DNA from: Hericium rajendrae
Taxonomy: Eukaryota; Basidiomycota; Agaricomycetes; Russulales; Hericiaceae
Reading direction: 5' to 3'
Assembly: GCA_033439255.1 (NCBI GenBank)
Contig: CM065889.1
Span: 1,178,001-1,242,000, forward strand
Length of the DNA: 64,000 nt
Positions 1-11,372 of this stretch are shown here, one piece after another. Position numbers and translations under genes: made by a program. Within the stretch, counting starts at the first letter, position 1. Each line of letters opens with the position of its first letter. The notes beneath the pieces were generated by a model. That model was given only the letters and a program-made list of their open reading frames with translations, was not told the origin of the DNA and made no database searches.

Positions 1-334
1 AATACTACTATTGATTACCAAAAGATTAAAACACTACACTTACTACTAAAGATAAACACAAGATAAGTATACTAGACTTACAAAGATTACAAAAAGCGAA
101 AATAGTCTACAAAATAAAAGGTTGCTTAGTAACAAACTAATAGTGATAAAAGATTTAAGACATACCAGAAGTGTTAAAAAGCGAAAATACATAACCCTAA
201 GATATGAATGACATAAGCATAGGATAGCAAACCTTAAGAAGAAAGACTTACCGAAGGTAGAGAGAAAAAGGGCCGAGGAAAATCGGAGCGAAGGGGGAAT
301 GTAGTGGTTGGAGAGAGAGAGAGAATGCGCATCA

Positions 335-352
335 TGCGAGGGTTATATAGGT
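335..352 (-). promoter_or_regulatory. TATA-box promoter of element copy 1
   Basis: On the minus strand TATATAACC is followed by a GATGCGCATTCTCTCTC pyrimidine-rich start region and then a leader ending in a GGTAAGTC splice donor near 250. Copies 2 and 3 carry the equivalent TATATAAGGCTCGCGCGA box followed by the same kind of CT-rich leader. Conservation of box, spacing and donor in three copies supports a real RNA polymerase II promoter. Confidence 0.55.
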
Positions 353-752
353 GAGCACGGGTTTGCCCGGCGGAGCCCCAAATGTGGCTGCCGGAGCCCG
401 GCCCGGGCATCACGTCAGAGGCTAAGTGCTAGATTTTTGTAAGTTTGCTTCGCTGTCCAGTAGCTTACAGTACCTTACTTGAATATGTTTCTCATTGGGT
501 CGAGTTGAATGTATGAACGCTAGATGCTGTTTTTTGTTCAGAAATTATGCAATTTTATTTGAATTGCTAGGCTCGAAATCATTCTAACACGCCCGGTGGC
601 TGAAGCTTGACGCTTGGAGCCTCAACGTGTCGTTCAACTTCGTCTCGAAATCCACTATCCTCACTCCCTCTCAGCCCTCCTCTCTTGTCTTTTCTTATCA
701 CTCTTATTAACCTGAAGGCTGGATAGGTCGAGAAGGATGTCGAGGGACCCAG

Positions 753-801
753 GTGAGTAGAAAAAAAAGCTATGTTCTCTTAAACTCGTACTAATCTCGA
801 G
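753..801 (+). other. Conserved 49-nt intron beside hairpin (copy 1)
   Basis: Donor GTGAGT follows CCCAG, a TACTAAT branch site lies about 10 nt before the acceptor CTCGAG, and the total is 49 nt, typical of basidiomycete introns. Equivalent introns with the same donor, branch and position beside a hairpin are at 10,964-10,918, about 8,450-8,400 and 32,743-32,699 on the minus strand. This shows that the strand opposite the TATA promoter is also transcribed and spliced. Confidence 0.55.
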
Positions 802-831
802 AGTCTTGCTTGTTATTGAGCGAGACTCTCG
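798..831. repeat. Hairpin of element copy 1
   Basis: CGAGAGTCT pairs with AGACTCTCG across a loop. It sits directly at the 3' splice site of the conserved intron, as in the other modules. The second exon therefore begins inside the stem. Confidence 0.6.
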
Positions 832-834
832 TTC

Positions 835-1920
835 TTGCATGCTCTTCGACACTCCCTGCCCGCGTGCCATTCGACACCCTACTCCACCTCCCACGCACCG
901 CCCGCGCCTGTCTCTCTCCCCGTGCCCATGCCTGTCTCCCTCCCCATGCCCGCGCCTTCGACAGCTCATGCCCACGCCTTCGATAGCCCACTCCCGTGCC
1001 GCTGACATGTCAATCAGCGACCCCCTGCCTGTTTGCCACAGCCCACGGGTGCTCGGGCATCCCGACACGTCACCCACGCGCGGTTTCGACGGGCTCCATC
1101 CCATGCACGCAGCCGCGACAATGCACGGGGATCCCGCCGGCTCGCCATCGGCCAATGCCACGCATACGCACTCCCAACACCCACACACGCGCGTATCCCC
1201 CACCCACACGTCCCCGCACTCCCAACAACCATGTGAACGGCCTCAAGAGCCTGCTCATGTCCCGTGGATGGCCAGCAAGGTCAACGTCGAGTCTCGTTGC
1301 TGTGGCAATGAGACTCAATAATGCGTCGTGCGGCCACGTACTGCGTCGCTTGCTCCCGCATGCGAACACGCGTGCGCACGGCCCCGCACGACAGCGCCAG
1401 CACAGTGCCATGCCCATCTACGCCAGGGACGGCGCGACAAGCTCGCACCAGCACACGCAGACCAGCAGCATATGCACGCCGGTGTATGCGTGTGCACGCC
1501 CGCGTTGCGCAGAGCCTCAGTCCGCCCAGCTCGGACCTAATGGCCCATGCACAGCCGCAGCGCGCGCATGAGCCAAGCAGCGCGTGCAACCTGCACATCT
1601 CACACATGGCCCCAGCAGCGCATGCACGCCTGCCGGCGCACGCTGCCGACTGCCGCTCACCCGTTCACGCCGCCGACTACGTACGCACACTATGGACTGC
1701 GCACGCACGGCCGCGTCTGTCCCCGTCAGTGCGCGCCTGTTTGTGCATGCCTTCGTATGCACCGGACTGCGCTCGCATTCCACGTACAATGCGCACATGA
1801 CACCCAGTGCTCTTGCCTGCGATGTCACCGTCGCTGCGCCGCCTCTCCCCGTACACCCCGCACGCCGTCTGCTGTGACTCGCGCCCCGCACCAGCACGTA
1901 CAAGGCAGACACATGTAACG
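835..1920. repeat. GC-rich low-complexity domain, copy 1
   Basis: A cytosine-rich, CpG-rich stretch with degenerate CCCACGC/GCGCACG words that leaves frames open on both strands, so its many overlapping reading frames are not evidence for protein. A small palindrome, GTTGCTGTGGCAAT (about 1,296-1,310), corresponds to GTTGCCACGGCAAC in copies 2 and 3. It is probably the second exon or a non-coding body of the element; no domain is recognised. Confidence 0.5.
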
Positions 1921-2099
1921 TGTCCGCTGCCGTTTCAACTTGCATACGCGGGGCTCTCAGCTCCGCGCACAGGTCGTGTCGGCAACAGTGTGGGCGAGTC
2001 CGCGATGACGACGATTTCACATATGCCAGTACCGAACCACTTTGTATGTAGTATATTGTAGTAGTTCAATGTTGTGTAATTACCTCAATGTTGTAATAC

Positions 2100-2415
2100 A
2101 TTACAATGCTAGAAACTATAGACTCCTACAGACTGTATAGCAACCTGAGGTTCCATAGCAGCCTTATGAAGCTGTATATTGAACATAGCATCCATAGCTT
2201 ACATAGAAGAAGACTCAAACATATAACTTACATAGCAGACATAGTAGTGTGCTTTAGCTATGTAGTACTACATAGCTATCACCCATAGCTATGGCAGCTA
2301 TGATAGCTCTCATACTTCTGTATAGTTGTGCAGCCCAACTACATAGCAGCTATAGCACTATAAAAGCAAGCATAGCATTGGCTGGTAGCTATGTAGATTT
2401 CACATTTTTGAGATG
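2100..2415 (+). repeat. CATAGCTA-word arm, inverted partner of 6,928-7,225
   Basis: Dense degenerate repeats of CATAGCTA/TATAGCT. The inner end, GTAGATTTCACATTTTTGAG, is the reverse complement of the start of the arm at 6,928, and similarity runs for about 300 bp. Inverted arms 4.5 kb apart bracket 2,416-6,927. Confidence 0.75.
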
Positions 2416-2856
2416 CTTTTGGTGCCTATTCTGCACACGTTTGCACAGTCTCATCTCATGTATGTCATGCAAGTTCCGGCCGACTCCCGTCTGCCAGACC
2501 CTGCAGTTGGTGCATTGGCCTTGGCCATCAGTGCGGTATATTGCTTTTTGTGTGCATTTGTTTTAGCTCTAATTATGTCTCAGGTCGAATGGGCCCTTTT
2601 GCAGCGTGTCAAGTTTACAAATGAGGATTCCCTTGATGACAAGGAGAAGGCCAGGGGCCAATTCAATGCTGGACTGTGGCTCACCACTACACAAGAGTGG
2701 GTGGCCAGCACCAAGCAAATCTCTGCAGTAAAGTGGAAGAAGATTATGTCTGGTGCAGTGCCTTATCTTAAATCTCGTTATCGTCCATCTGTTCCATCCC
2801 ATCCTTCTGTTGCTTCTGAGCACCATCTTGCGATGCAGGGAAATATGAGTGAGTAG
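2413..2856 (+). pseudogene. Fragment of an unrecognised fungal gene
   Basis: The reading frame includes an ALALAI...VEWALLQ...FNAGLW...TQEWVAS...KWKKIMSGAVPYL pattern. A likely intron lies near 2,530-2,566, ending TTTGTTTTAG, so the true coding piece is a short exon pair. The pattern is reminiscent of TE-associated multicopy Agaricomycete genes in which ALALA is followed by a tryptophan-rich helical segment. That is a weak resemblance. There is no full-length gene here; I treat it as a captured or decayed fragment at the inner edge of the repeat arm. Confidence 0.3.
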
Positions 2857-3029
2857 ACTACTATAAGATTGTCTTCATTATTTCTTGCTGCTTTCTGTCT
2901 CTTTTTGCTTTAGACTCCTATATGTTTTCCTTTGCTATGCCTCTCTCTCTATATGCTTTTCTTTTTGGATTCTTAGCCACATGGATGTTAGGTTGATTAC
3001 TTTACATCTTTTAATCTGCAAAATTTAGA

Positions 3030-3818
3030 GTTGCAGTCATTACTCATCTTGGTCTGATCTGAGCTGGCAGTATCTCTGCAGTGTCTGATCTGAGTTTACT
3101 TAACTTATGAGCCTGATCTGAGTTATCTTAGCTGACAAGTCTGATCTAACTCAGCTTTTTTTAACAAGTCTGATCTGATTCAGCTTTTCTAACAAGTCTG
3201 ATCTGAGTTAACTTATCTGATGAGCCTGATTCAACTATCCTGATGAGTCTGATCTGAGTTAACTTATCTAATGAGTCTGATTCAACTATTCTGATAAGTC
3301 TAATCTAACTTGACTTATCTGATGAGTCTGATTCAACTATTCTAATAAATCTGATCTGACTTGACTTATCTTTTGAGTCTCACCTAACTTAACTTTTCTG
3401 ATAAGTCTGATCTGAGCCAACTTATCTGATCAATCTGATCTAAGTTAGCCTTTCTGAAAATTTGAATCATCTCTGATATAACTGATATTTTTATACAAAT
3501 CTGATAAAATCTGCAATAATCAAGTGACTCTGATTAAAATCTGATATATCTGATTTTTATAGAATATCTGACATATCTGACATTAGATGTCAAATCTGCT
3601 GTCAGAGATTATTTCTGATATCAGAAGGCAAATCTGAATAATTTCTGATGTCAACTGCAGTCAGCTTGAGGTCCAATAAACTGATGCCCTCTGATGTCTT
3701 CTAATGCCTTCTGACACCTTCTGATGCCTTCTGATTTGTCTGATTGAACTCACATCAGACTTGTCAGATGCTATCAGCTGACCGCAGATCAATCAGAAAG
3801 TTGTCAAGGTTCCTGATA
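3030..3818. repeat. CTGATCTGA-rich repeat, relative of the MITE at 58,696
   Basis: About 25 diverged copies of TCTGATCTGAGTT-like words run from 3,050 to 3,475, followed by further CTGAT/TCAGA words. The right end, AATCAGAAAGTTGTCAAGGT followed by TCCTGAT (3,792-3,818), matches the terminus of the foldback MITE at 58,696-59,274. The matching left end is not found, so this copy is truncated or rearranged. Confidence 0.5.
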
Positions 3819-4560
3819 GGATATTAAAGGCGCTATGGCCAGAATGCTATAAGTGACATTTAGTTGACACAAAAAGTGATATAACTTTATGAATATTGCA
3901 TGCACCACATATCTTTTTGGCTCATCTGAATGTTCTTATTTGTAGCTTCCAAGCCAGCCCTCATACGCTACGTTAGGTGCAGAACTCGTGCACCAGTGGC
4001 AAAATCTCTGAAAATGGGGGTCAAACAGCAGTTTTGGCATATCTTCACAACGAGAAAATGCACCACTGACGTTTCAGACATTCCTGAATGCGGTTGAGCG
4101 TAGCTTTCGAACGGTGCCCTACACAACCTGATCCAAGAAGATTTAAAAATTGTCCCTTTGAGCGAAAATTGGATATATCATGACGAATATTGGACATACC
4201 ATGAAAATCTTTATCTCGTTAAAAGGAGCTCATCAAGAGCTTTCGAACGAGTTATTGTCCGCCCTGATGGGTGAAAAACTCGAGGCACTACAACAGAATC
4301 TCTGAAACTGTCAGCAAGAACATGTTTTGAGGATATCTTTACAACGAGTGAATGCACCGGCAACATTTCTAGTGTTTCAGAAAGCGGCAATCAGTAACTT
4401 TTGAATGCATGTACATACATGCAAATCGGTGCAGTGCTTGGTGCACAACATCAAAATCTATGGTGTCAAAGCATCAGCCACACATACCTTTTGAAACTTG
4501 AAGTCGTCTATGCAAGGGTGTTATCCTAGACTTGTTGAAAAGTGTTAGTCAAGAGTATTT
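3819..4560. other. No gene seen
   Basis: AT-rich DNA with no open frame showing codon structure, no recognisable domain and no clear repeat. Phrases such as CTTTCGAACG recur loosely around 4,107 and 4,240, but I cannot assign a function. Confidence 0.4.
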
Positions 4561-4564
4561 TAAT

Positions 4565-4760
4565 ACACTACATAGCTCTTATAGCTAAGCCTATAGCTCT
4601 ATAGCTATCATACCTACCCCTGTAGCTCTATAGCTACCATAACACTCTATAGCTGTCTCTAGCAGCTATATAGCACTATATGGACTAGGGCTTTCTATAG
4701 CTAGATATATACAAAAGAGGGTAGCTATGGAGATATGCAACCTATATAAGATATAAAGCT
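4565..4760. repeat. TATAGCTCTATAG-word array
   Basis: Short degenerate palindromic TATAGCT/CTATAG words, the same vocabulary as the element arms at 2,100, 6,928, 9,350, 11,870, 17,510, 24,600 and 25,300. No terminus can be identified, so it may be an internal piece of a further decayed copy. Confidence 0.5.
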
Positions 4761-4832
4761 CTCTATAGCTACCCAAACTTTCTCAAATGGAGATCAAATT
4801 ATATAAAAGACTATTTGTATGTACAGCAGAAC

Positions 4833-5318
4833 TGTAATGGACAATAGAGGTCAAGCCACTACTGCCCAGGAAGTCCAGGGTAGATGAGCAAGTGAGGAGA
4901 GTATAAAGGTGTTATAGATCTCCTAAAGAGAGTCCACAAGCTAGAGCTAACAGAACTGAGGATACCTCAGTCCTGCAGCCAAGCAGATGAGTGATGAGCT
5001 GGCACCTCCTTTGAGGACCAGCAGCAGATATAGACTTCCTGATGAGGGTTTTGGAGGCCACACACCTTCCTTTGAGGGTTGTATCTCAAGAGAGCCTTTC
5101 AAATATGAGAAGAACAAGTAGAAACTGAGACAAAAACAAACAAATGGTGGTGAGTTGGCAAGATAGATCATTATTTCCAATAAGGGATCTGCTCTGAGTA
5201 CATAATTCAAACTCAGCTATCCTAATAAGGAAACTCTGCAAAACTCAAAAAGTAGATCAGGTAGAAAAGAGTAGAAAAGTAAAAGACTATAGTAGTAACT
5301 GATAAACCATCTGTTACA
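4833..5318 (-). mobile_element. Solo LTR with 5-bp target duplication
   Basis: A 486-bp block begins TGTAACAGATGG (minus strand) and ends CCATTACA, flanked by perfect AGAAC direct repeats at 4,828-4,832 and 5,319-5,323. It is the same LTR family as 8,683-9,169 and 16,168-16,654 but visibly diverged (for example TGTAACAG versus TGTAACGG), so it is an older insertion that lost its interior by LTR recombination. The open frame it carries is shared by all three LTRs and ends at the same point; it is LTR sequence, not a gene. Confidence 0.85.
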
Positions 5319-5323
5319 AGAAC

Positions 5324-6927
5324 TGATATGACATCATCTTTTTGTGTCTATCATCATCTGACTCACTTTGTTCCTCTTTTCATCTCTTCTTCCTTTCTAT
5401 TTCTGTCTCTCAAAAAAGCTCTTGGTGAGTCTTCCATGAGCCAACTCACTCATTCTTTCTGGCTGTCACCTCGAAGGGATCCTGCCTCAAGTCAGCAGTC
5501 TTGCTCAGCTAATGACTGGAGTGTGCAGGCTTCCCTTTGGCTGCTCATCCCTCATGACCAGCCCTCATCTTGTGCTCCTCACCCTCTCCTGTCAAAAGCA
5601 TACTCCCTTCGATAGTGAACCCCTTTGTTACTTGACTCAGCCATGAACCACAAGTCAGCTTCCTCACAGTGATGTGCTCCTTCATGCACCTTGCAATGGC
5701 ATCATCCACTCCCCTTCACCTTGCCCATCCTATCCAGCTTCACCTCAGCTGCACCAAGTCTGCTTGCTGTGATGTTGCTCCCTGTACAGGACAAGCATCC
5801 ACATGGGTCTAGGACCTACTGGGTCAGACTAAAGCCAGTTTCTCATGGCCTGATGCACCAACAGGGTCAAAGATCAACTGGCTGAACAAATCAGTGGCAT
5901 AGGAACAGAAGCATGCTCAGAGAACTAGGTGGCTCAATCAATGCACCCTCAAATGCCCACATGCCTTCGAATTACAATCAGTGCTCATGACAGTGCACTA
6001 CTGATGTCATTTCAGCCATTCTTGCTTGATGTGTCTGCCATTTCTGACACATGCCCCGGGTGACATTGTAAGGTAGCACCTTTGATTTGCTCATATCACA
6101 TCAACATTCTCTGCTCTGCATGGGCCAAACTGCAACAACTCTGCTCACTAAGGGCCCTGGAGCAGGTAGGATCAGAAAGGAATTGGAGATTGGATCAGTC
6201 AGAAGGAGGTTGTTGTAGAGAGTCACATCAGGTCACCTGAGGTAGCCTTGCCCATTTGTATTGTAGCTACGAACTCAGAGAATCAGAACAGAAGCTTGCT
6301 CTTTTCCTCTCAGAGCGCAGATTTCACAAAGCTCATCATTTGATGTTCTCACCACTAGCTTCCAAACAAACATGCCTCTGGCATAGTTTTTCTCAGCCTT
6401 CTTATCACACTCATTGTATTCATCATATTTGCTGTCACACTGTTATCTACAAGCCCTACCATCTAAGACCCATGAGTCTTGTCATATCCTTATCATCTCT
6501 AGCAGAACTGCATTGGAAGTTGTCCGTATGCAGTAAGTCCACCTGTTGCAACCTTGCTCCCCTGCTGTAGTACAGTCACTCATCAGCTACATGCCTCAAT
6601 GCTCTCCTCTTGAGATACTTGGTTCCCTTGCACTCCTTGCTACTCTGTTGGTTTTGGTTTTGGCTGCCACCTCCATTCTCAGAGTCCACACATGTTGGAG
6701 GATGATAAGATGTTGAAGAACAATGAAAATTGAGTTTTGCTCAATAACAAGTGAGACAAGATCCCCAAAAATTTTCCAAGAGGTTTGATCTCAGATCAGG
6801 CATTTTTCAGGGGTCTGTCAAAGGAGAAATTCAAGAATTGCATGAGACCTTCTGGCGGAAGGTCAATTTTTGGGTATATCTGGCATCAGACCTCATAATT
6901 TGTCCTCTGGCTCTGCCCAAGGCAATC
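5324..6927. other. No supported gene between solo LTR and inverted arm
   Basis: Mixed-composition DNA with only short open frames (for example 5,328-5,615 and 6,256-6,570) and no recognisable motif. Dispersed TCAGTCAG/CTCATC words occur. It forms the right half of the interval bracketed by inverted arms and could be an internal region of a decayed element. Confidence 0.35.
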
Positions 6928-7319
6928 ATCTCAAAAATGTGAAATCTACATAGCTGCCAGCCAACGCTATGCCTGATTTCATAGTGCTATGGCTCCTATG
7001 TAGTTTGGCCACACATCTATACAGGACTATGGTAGCTATCATAGCTATCATAGTCATGGGTGATGGGTATATAGTATTACATAGTAATAGGACTCTACTA
7101 TGCCTGCTATGTAACTTATGTATCCTTAGTCTACCTCTATGTATCTTATAGATACTATGTTCCATATAGATACTATGTTCCATACAGAGCTTCTAAAGGT
7201 TACTATGGACTCTCAGGCTGCTATAATACCTGCACTTGGTGCAGAGTATATGATTTCGAGCATACTCTATTTGAGACAGGTGAAATTGAATTAAATTCAT
7301 GTACTACTACAATCAAATA

Positions 7320-8370
7320 AACTACGGAGAGTGCGCGGGCGAAGCGTCGCGCGCACGTGTAGTGGGTAGGTACGGGATGTTGCAGGCGAATGCGAGACGT
7401 CGCGCAAACGTGCGAGGTGCTCTCCATGTGCGACGAGCGTGCGCGTGCACGGGCATTGAGCGGTGTTGAGCGGGCATGCACGGGTGTCGGGCATGGCGCG
7501 CGGGGTGTTGAGCGCGGACACAGGGCATCACGCAAGCGTGCGGGGCCTCGTCGTGTGCACACAGAGTGTTGTTGTGCGCGTGCAGGATCGTTGCGCGGAC
7601 GTGCGGGACGTTGTGATGCGCGCGCGAGGGCTTCTGCGCACGCGATGGGACCCTGCACGCGCGCAAGGCGTTGAGCAGGCAAGCGGGACGTGGGGGACGT
7701 GTGTGCGGGACGTTGCACGCGCGGGCTGGGCGTGGCGCGCGTGTCCGAGGCATTCCCGCGCGGGCTGGCCATGACGCGCGAGTGCGGGACGTTGTGCGGG
7801 CGGCCGGAGCGTTGTGCACATGTTCGGGGCGTTGCGTGCGTGTCTGAGGCGATGCGCGGGCGCGCAAGGCGCAGGGTGTCGAACACAGGGTGTTGCGCAG
7901 CGTCGGCGAGCGCGCGGAACGGGGACCTTGTGCGCTGGAGCCGTTCACGAAGCTGGTGACACGGCGGGGATCTGGAGAGGGTCCAGTCGGGTTGCTTGAG
8001 GCGTGGGGAGGGAGGGTGAGTGCAAAGGAAGGACACCGGGTCCCGTTGCCACGGCAACGGGACTCAGACACGCGGATATCGAGGGCACGGGCGGTAACGT
8101 GGCCCGTGCAGACGTCGCTGACAGCGCGCAGATGGCATGGAGTGCCGTCCGTGCGTAGTCCGTGTGCGTGCGCGCGAAAGGGGGTACTGGGTTGCGGGTG
8201 ACGTGGTAGTTTGGGCGCGGGGTGTTGGGATTGCGCGCGCGGGCGGCAGGGGGTTGGCGACGTCGTTGGGAAGGCGGAGGGAACGGTTAAGGCGTTGGGG
8301 AGGTGACGGGGATGTTAGACAGGCGACGGGGAGGTTGGACAGGCGACGGGGGGCGTGGGGGTGTCGAAAC
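7320..8370. repeat. GC-rich low-complexity domain, copy 2
   Basis: GCGCG/TGCGGGACGTTG words are repeated with drift, about 70% GC against an AT-rich surround, with frames open on both strands. GTTGCCACGGCAAC at about 8,045-8,058 is a perfect 14-bp palindrome also present at 10,440-10,453. It is read by the minus-strand spliced transcript inferred from the intron next to the hairpin. I do not claim a protein. Confidence 0.5.
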
Positions 8371-8373
8371 AAC

Positions 8374-8400
8374 GAGTGTCACTCGAAAACGAGCGACACT
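8374..8400. repeat. Hairpin of element copy 2
   Basis: AGTGTC-ACTCG pairs with CGAG-CGACACT over an AAAA loop. It lies just before ATTAGT and TTTTTTTTACTCACC, which on the minus strand are the branch site and splice donor of the conserved intron. Confidence 0.55.
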
Positions 8401-8682
8401 TGATTAGTTCGAAAAGATATATAATAAAGCTTTTTTTTACTCACCTTAAGTTCCTCTGCATCACTTCCAGGCCCGCTAAAACGTTCGAATCGGCGAGAGA
8501 GGCAAACGAACGAGGGGAAGGAGGAGGAGGAGGGGATGGATGAGAGACAGAGAGAGAGAGAGAGACAAGTCTCGACGCGCGTTTGGTGCTTCAGCCACCG
8601 AACGAGCGAAGGTATGTTCCTCGAGCCACTACAAATCAAGGAAAATCATATAAATTTAGAGAAAAACAGCAAAGCTACAAAG

Positions 8683-9169
8683 TGTAACGGATGGTTTATC
8701 AGTTACTACTATAGTCTTCTACTTTCTTACTCTTTTCTACCTGGCTTACTTTTCGAGTTTTACAGAGTTTCCTTATTAGGATAGCTGAGTTTGAATCATG
8801 TACTTAGAGCGGATTTCCTTATTGGGAATAAGGATCTATCTTGCCAACTCACCACCATCTGTCTGCTTTTGTCTCAGTCTCTGCTTGTTCTCCTCATATC
8901 TGAAAGGTTCTCTTGGGATCCAACCCTCAAAGGAAGGTGTGTGGCCCCCAAAACCCTCATTAGGAGGTCTATATCTACTGCTGGCCCTCAGAGGAGGTGC
9001 CAGCTCATCACTCATCTGCTTGGCTGCAGGACTGAGGCATCCTCGGTTCTGTTAGCTCTAGCTCGTGGACTCTCTCTAGGAGGTCTACGACACCTTTATA
9101 CCCTCCTCACTCGCTCGCCTACCTTGGACTTCCTGGGCAGTAGTGGCTCGACCTCTATCGTCCGTTACA
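8683..9169 (+). repeat. 5' LTR
   Basis: A 487-bp LTR with TG...CA ends inside 9-bp inverted repeats TGTAACGGA/TCCGTTACA. It is followed by AAGGTGGACATATCC; no convincing tRNA primer site is evident in the first 20 nt. Confidence 0.88.
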
Positions 9170-9739
9170 AAGGTGGACATATCCGGAAGTCCACTTGTCT
9201 CTGGCTGGCTGGTGAGGACTTCACATGTCTCATTCAGTTCCCCTCTCCCTGGACGTGGCATCCATGTCCAGGTTCCTTATCTCAAGCGACGATGTCAAGT
9301 CGTCTTATTGCCATTCGCTGGAGAGCCGCGTTCTTGCTCATCAGGGAAATGGAAATTCTACATAGCCTAGTGTCAGGTTATGTGGTCTATGATAGGGCTA
9401 TATGGCCTACATAGCTCCCTTCTTATCTATATAGAGCTATGATGGCTATCATAGTCTCCATAGCAGTAGTTACAAGGTATATAGCACTATGTAGTTGTGA
9501 GGAGTAGCTATGATTGCTATATAATCCCATAGGCATGCTATGAAAGGTATATGCCCTATGACCATTCAGGTAAACACAAGAAGCATCAATGTCAGGTTTT
9601 CTATGCTTCAGATTGGAGGATTATAAGCTTGATCATCAAGGTAAATTTGTTCAAATCATTGATGTAGCTACATGAAATACTAGCTACAGGGAACAGGCAT
9701 GGGGTACACCACTGACATGGCACCAAGCATGCTGTCGTA

Positions 9740-10880
9740 GGCACGCGGGACGTCGTGTGTGAGGTGCGGGGTCGTTACGGCTGTTGCGCGGGGCACTGGG
9801 ATCGTACGCGAAGCGCGCAGGTCGTGCGCGAGGTACGAGGACTGCGCGCGAGGCACTGGGGCCATGCGCAGGTGTCCGGGCTGCAAGCGTCGTGCGCGAA
9901 CGTCGTTTCGGGCTGGAGGAGTCGCGCGCGGGCTGCAGGTGCGGTACGCGGGCTGCGGATATCGTGGCCGGGCTGCAGGCGTCGTTCTTGGGCTGCCGGC
10001 GTCATTCTTGGGCTGCGGGTGTCGTTTGCGGACTGCGCACGTCGTTTGCGGGGCTGCGCACATCGTTCGCGGGGCTGCGCACGTCGTTCACGGGCTGTTG
10101 CTGCCGTGCACGGACTGCAGGCGTCGTTCGCGGGCTGCTGGCGTCGTTCGCGGGCTGCTGGCGTCGTTCGCGGGCTGCTGGCGTCGTTCGCGGGCTGCCG
10201 GCATCGTTCATGGCTGGCACGCGTCGTGTCCGGGCTGCGGAGGTCGTATCCGGGCTGCGGGTGTCGTGCGCGCGTGGTCGTCGACGAGCCGGTGCTCATC
10301 GTGCACAGGCGCACCGTGGTAGGGAACGCGGAGGGGCGTTGAACAGGTGCGGGGCGTTCTACGCACGAGTGGACGCGGGGTGGGCGAGGTGCGGGCATGG
10401 GCAGCTGAGCCGCTGGCAGCCATTCCGCGCGTTGGTGCCAGTTGCCACGGCAACGGGTCAACGCGGCGCCGTGTGCTGGCACGCCCGTGCGCAGATGGCC
10501 TGGGGCGTGTACCGGTGGGCGCGCTGGCGCGAGCGCGCAGGGCCGTGTGCCAGTGCTGCGGAGGCGGGGCCGTATGCAGACGCGCGCGTTGGTGGGTCCG
10601 TGCGCTGGCGTAGACGTGCGCAGCCATCCACGCATGCAGGCCTGCACGCGCAGCTGGGTGATGTTGACCGGGCCCGGGCGTGCGTGCGTGCGCTGGCGCA
10701 GTCGTGCTGGCCCTGCGCGCGGACAGTCGGGGGCCGTGCGCAGGGGCAAGCGCGATGCGTCAGAGGCGGTAGTTGGTCGGCGGCGCGGGTAATGCAAGCG
10801 AATGGGCGCGGAGGGTGCGCGAGAGCGGGGCGGCGGAGTGTTGGAAGGGAGAGGGTGCACGTTGGGGGTGGAAAACAAAC
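9740..10880. repeat. GC-rich domain with 20-bp minisatellite, copy 3
   Basis: Four tandem 20-bp units GCGTCGTTCGCGGGCTGCTG lie at 10,141-10,200 and just upstream, with older diverged units from 9,960. Because 20 is not a multiple of three, each translation rotates through frames. The long minus-strand open frame (10,899-9,775; Arg/Pro/Ala rich, 20-residue periodicity) may therefore be incidental. GTTGCCACGGCAAC lies at 10,440-10,453. Confidence 0.55.
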
Positions 10881-10887
10881 GAGAAAA

Positions 10888-10921
10888 CGAGAGTGCCACT
10901 CGTCGACGAGTGGCACTCTCG
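10888..10921. repeat. Perfect 34-bp palindrome of element copy 3
   Basis: CGAGAGTGCCACTCGTC is followed immediately by its exact reverse complement with no loop. It coincides with the 3' splice site of the conserved minus-strand intron. Confidence 0.8.
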
Positions 10922-11349
10922 ATATTAGTACATTACACACGAAATATAGTTTTTTATTACTCACCTGTACCCCTGGACCCTCGAGCCCCCGACACTGGAA
11001 CCCTTCAAGTTGACGAGAGACGGCAGAAGACGAGAAGAGGGAGGAGAGACCAGAGGAGAGGGAGTGGGCAAGGAGAGAGTCGAGAGTACGAAGACAAACG
11101 ACGCGACTTCGCTGCTCAACGCGCGAAGTTCACATCTACAAGGCACAACAAATCAAATAAAATCGCATAATATACGGGAAAAAAGCGACAGCTGTGGAAT
11201 AATCAGAAGAATATATTGTATGAGCAATACTTCTAGCTACTGTACTGTGAACTACCGGGCAACACAGACAATATAATGAAGTCTGTCCGCCTAGCCTCTG
11301 TTGCCGCGTCCGGCAGTGTCCGGCCCGGAGATAATTGTGGCTCCGCTGG

Positions 11350-11372
11350 CAATCTTATATAAGGCTCGCGCG
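11350..11372 (+). promoter_or_regulatory. TATA promoter of element copy 3
   Basis: TATATAAGGCTCGCGCGATG is followed by CTCTCTCTCT and a roughly 100-nt leader to the donor ATG/GTAAGC at 11,468. A nearly identical box lies at 16,815. Confidence 0.6.

Larger units (their letters stand above)
1..2415 (-). mobile_element. Hairpin-module element, copy 1 (left part cut by window edge)
   Basis: On the minus strand the order is arm of CATAGCT words (2,415-2,100), GC-rich domain (about 2,040-835), hairpin (831-798), short intron, pyrimidine-rich exon, TATA promoter (349-341), splice donor and a run of small exons reaching the window edge. The same order occurs on the plus strand in copies 2 (6,928-17,756) and 3 (9,339-12,171). 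The inner terminus near 2,415 matches, inverted, the start of copy 2. No transposase or other known domain is present, so this looks non-autonomous or domesticated. The far terminus is outside the window. Family identity is inference from shared architecture; I do not recognise a named superfamily. Confidence 0.6.

Noticed and set aside
3050-3480. CRISPR-like regular repeat (CTGATCTGAGTT words)
   Set aside because: Repeats are degenerate, without constant spacers, in a eukaryotic genome; better explained as an interior of a MITE-related repeat.
8791-9414. Reading frame of 207 codons beginning in the LTR at 8,683
   Set aside because: It is LTR sequence shared with 16,168-16,654 and 4,833-5,318 and runs past the LTR end; no coding signal.
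9775-10899. Long minus-strand Arg/Pro-rich reading frame (374 codons) in the GC-rich domain
   Set aside because: It overlaps other long frames on both strands, is built on a 20-bp repeat that rotates frame, and has no domain; openness follows from GC composition.
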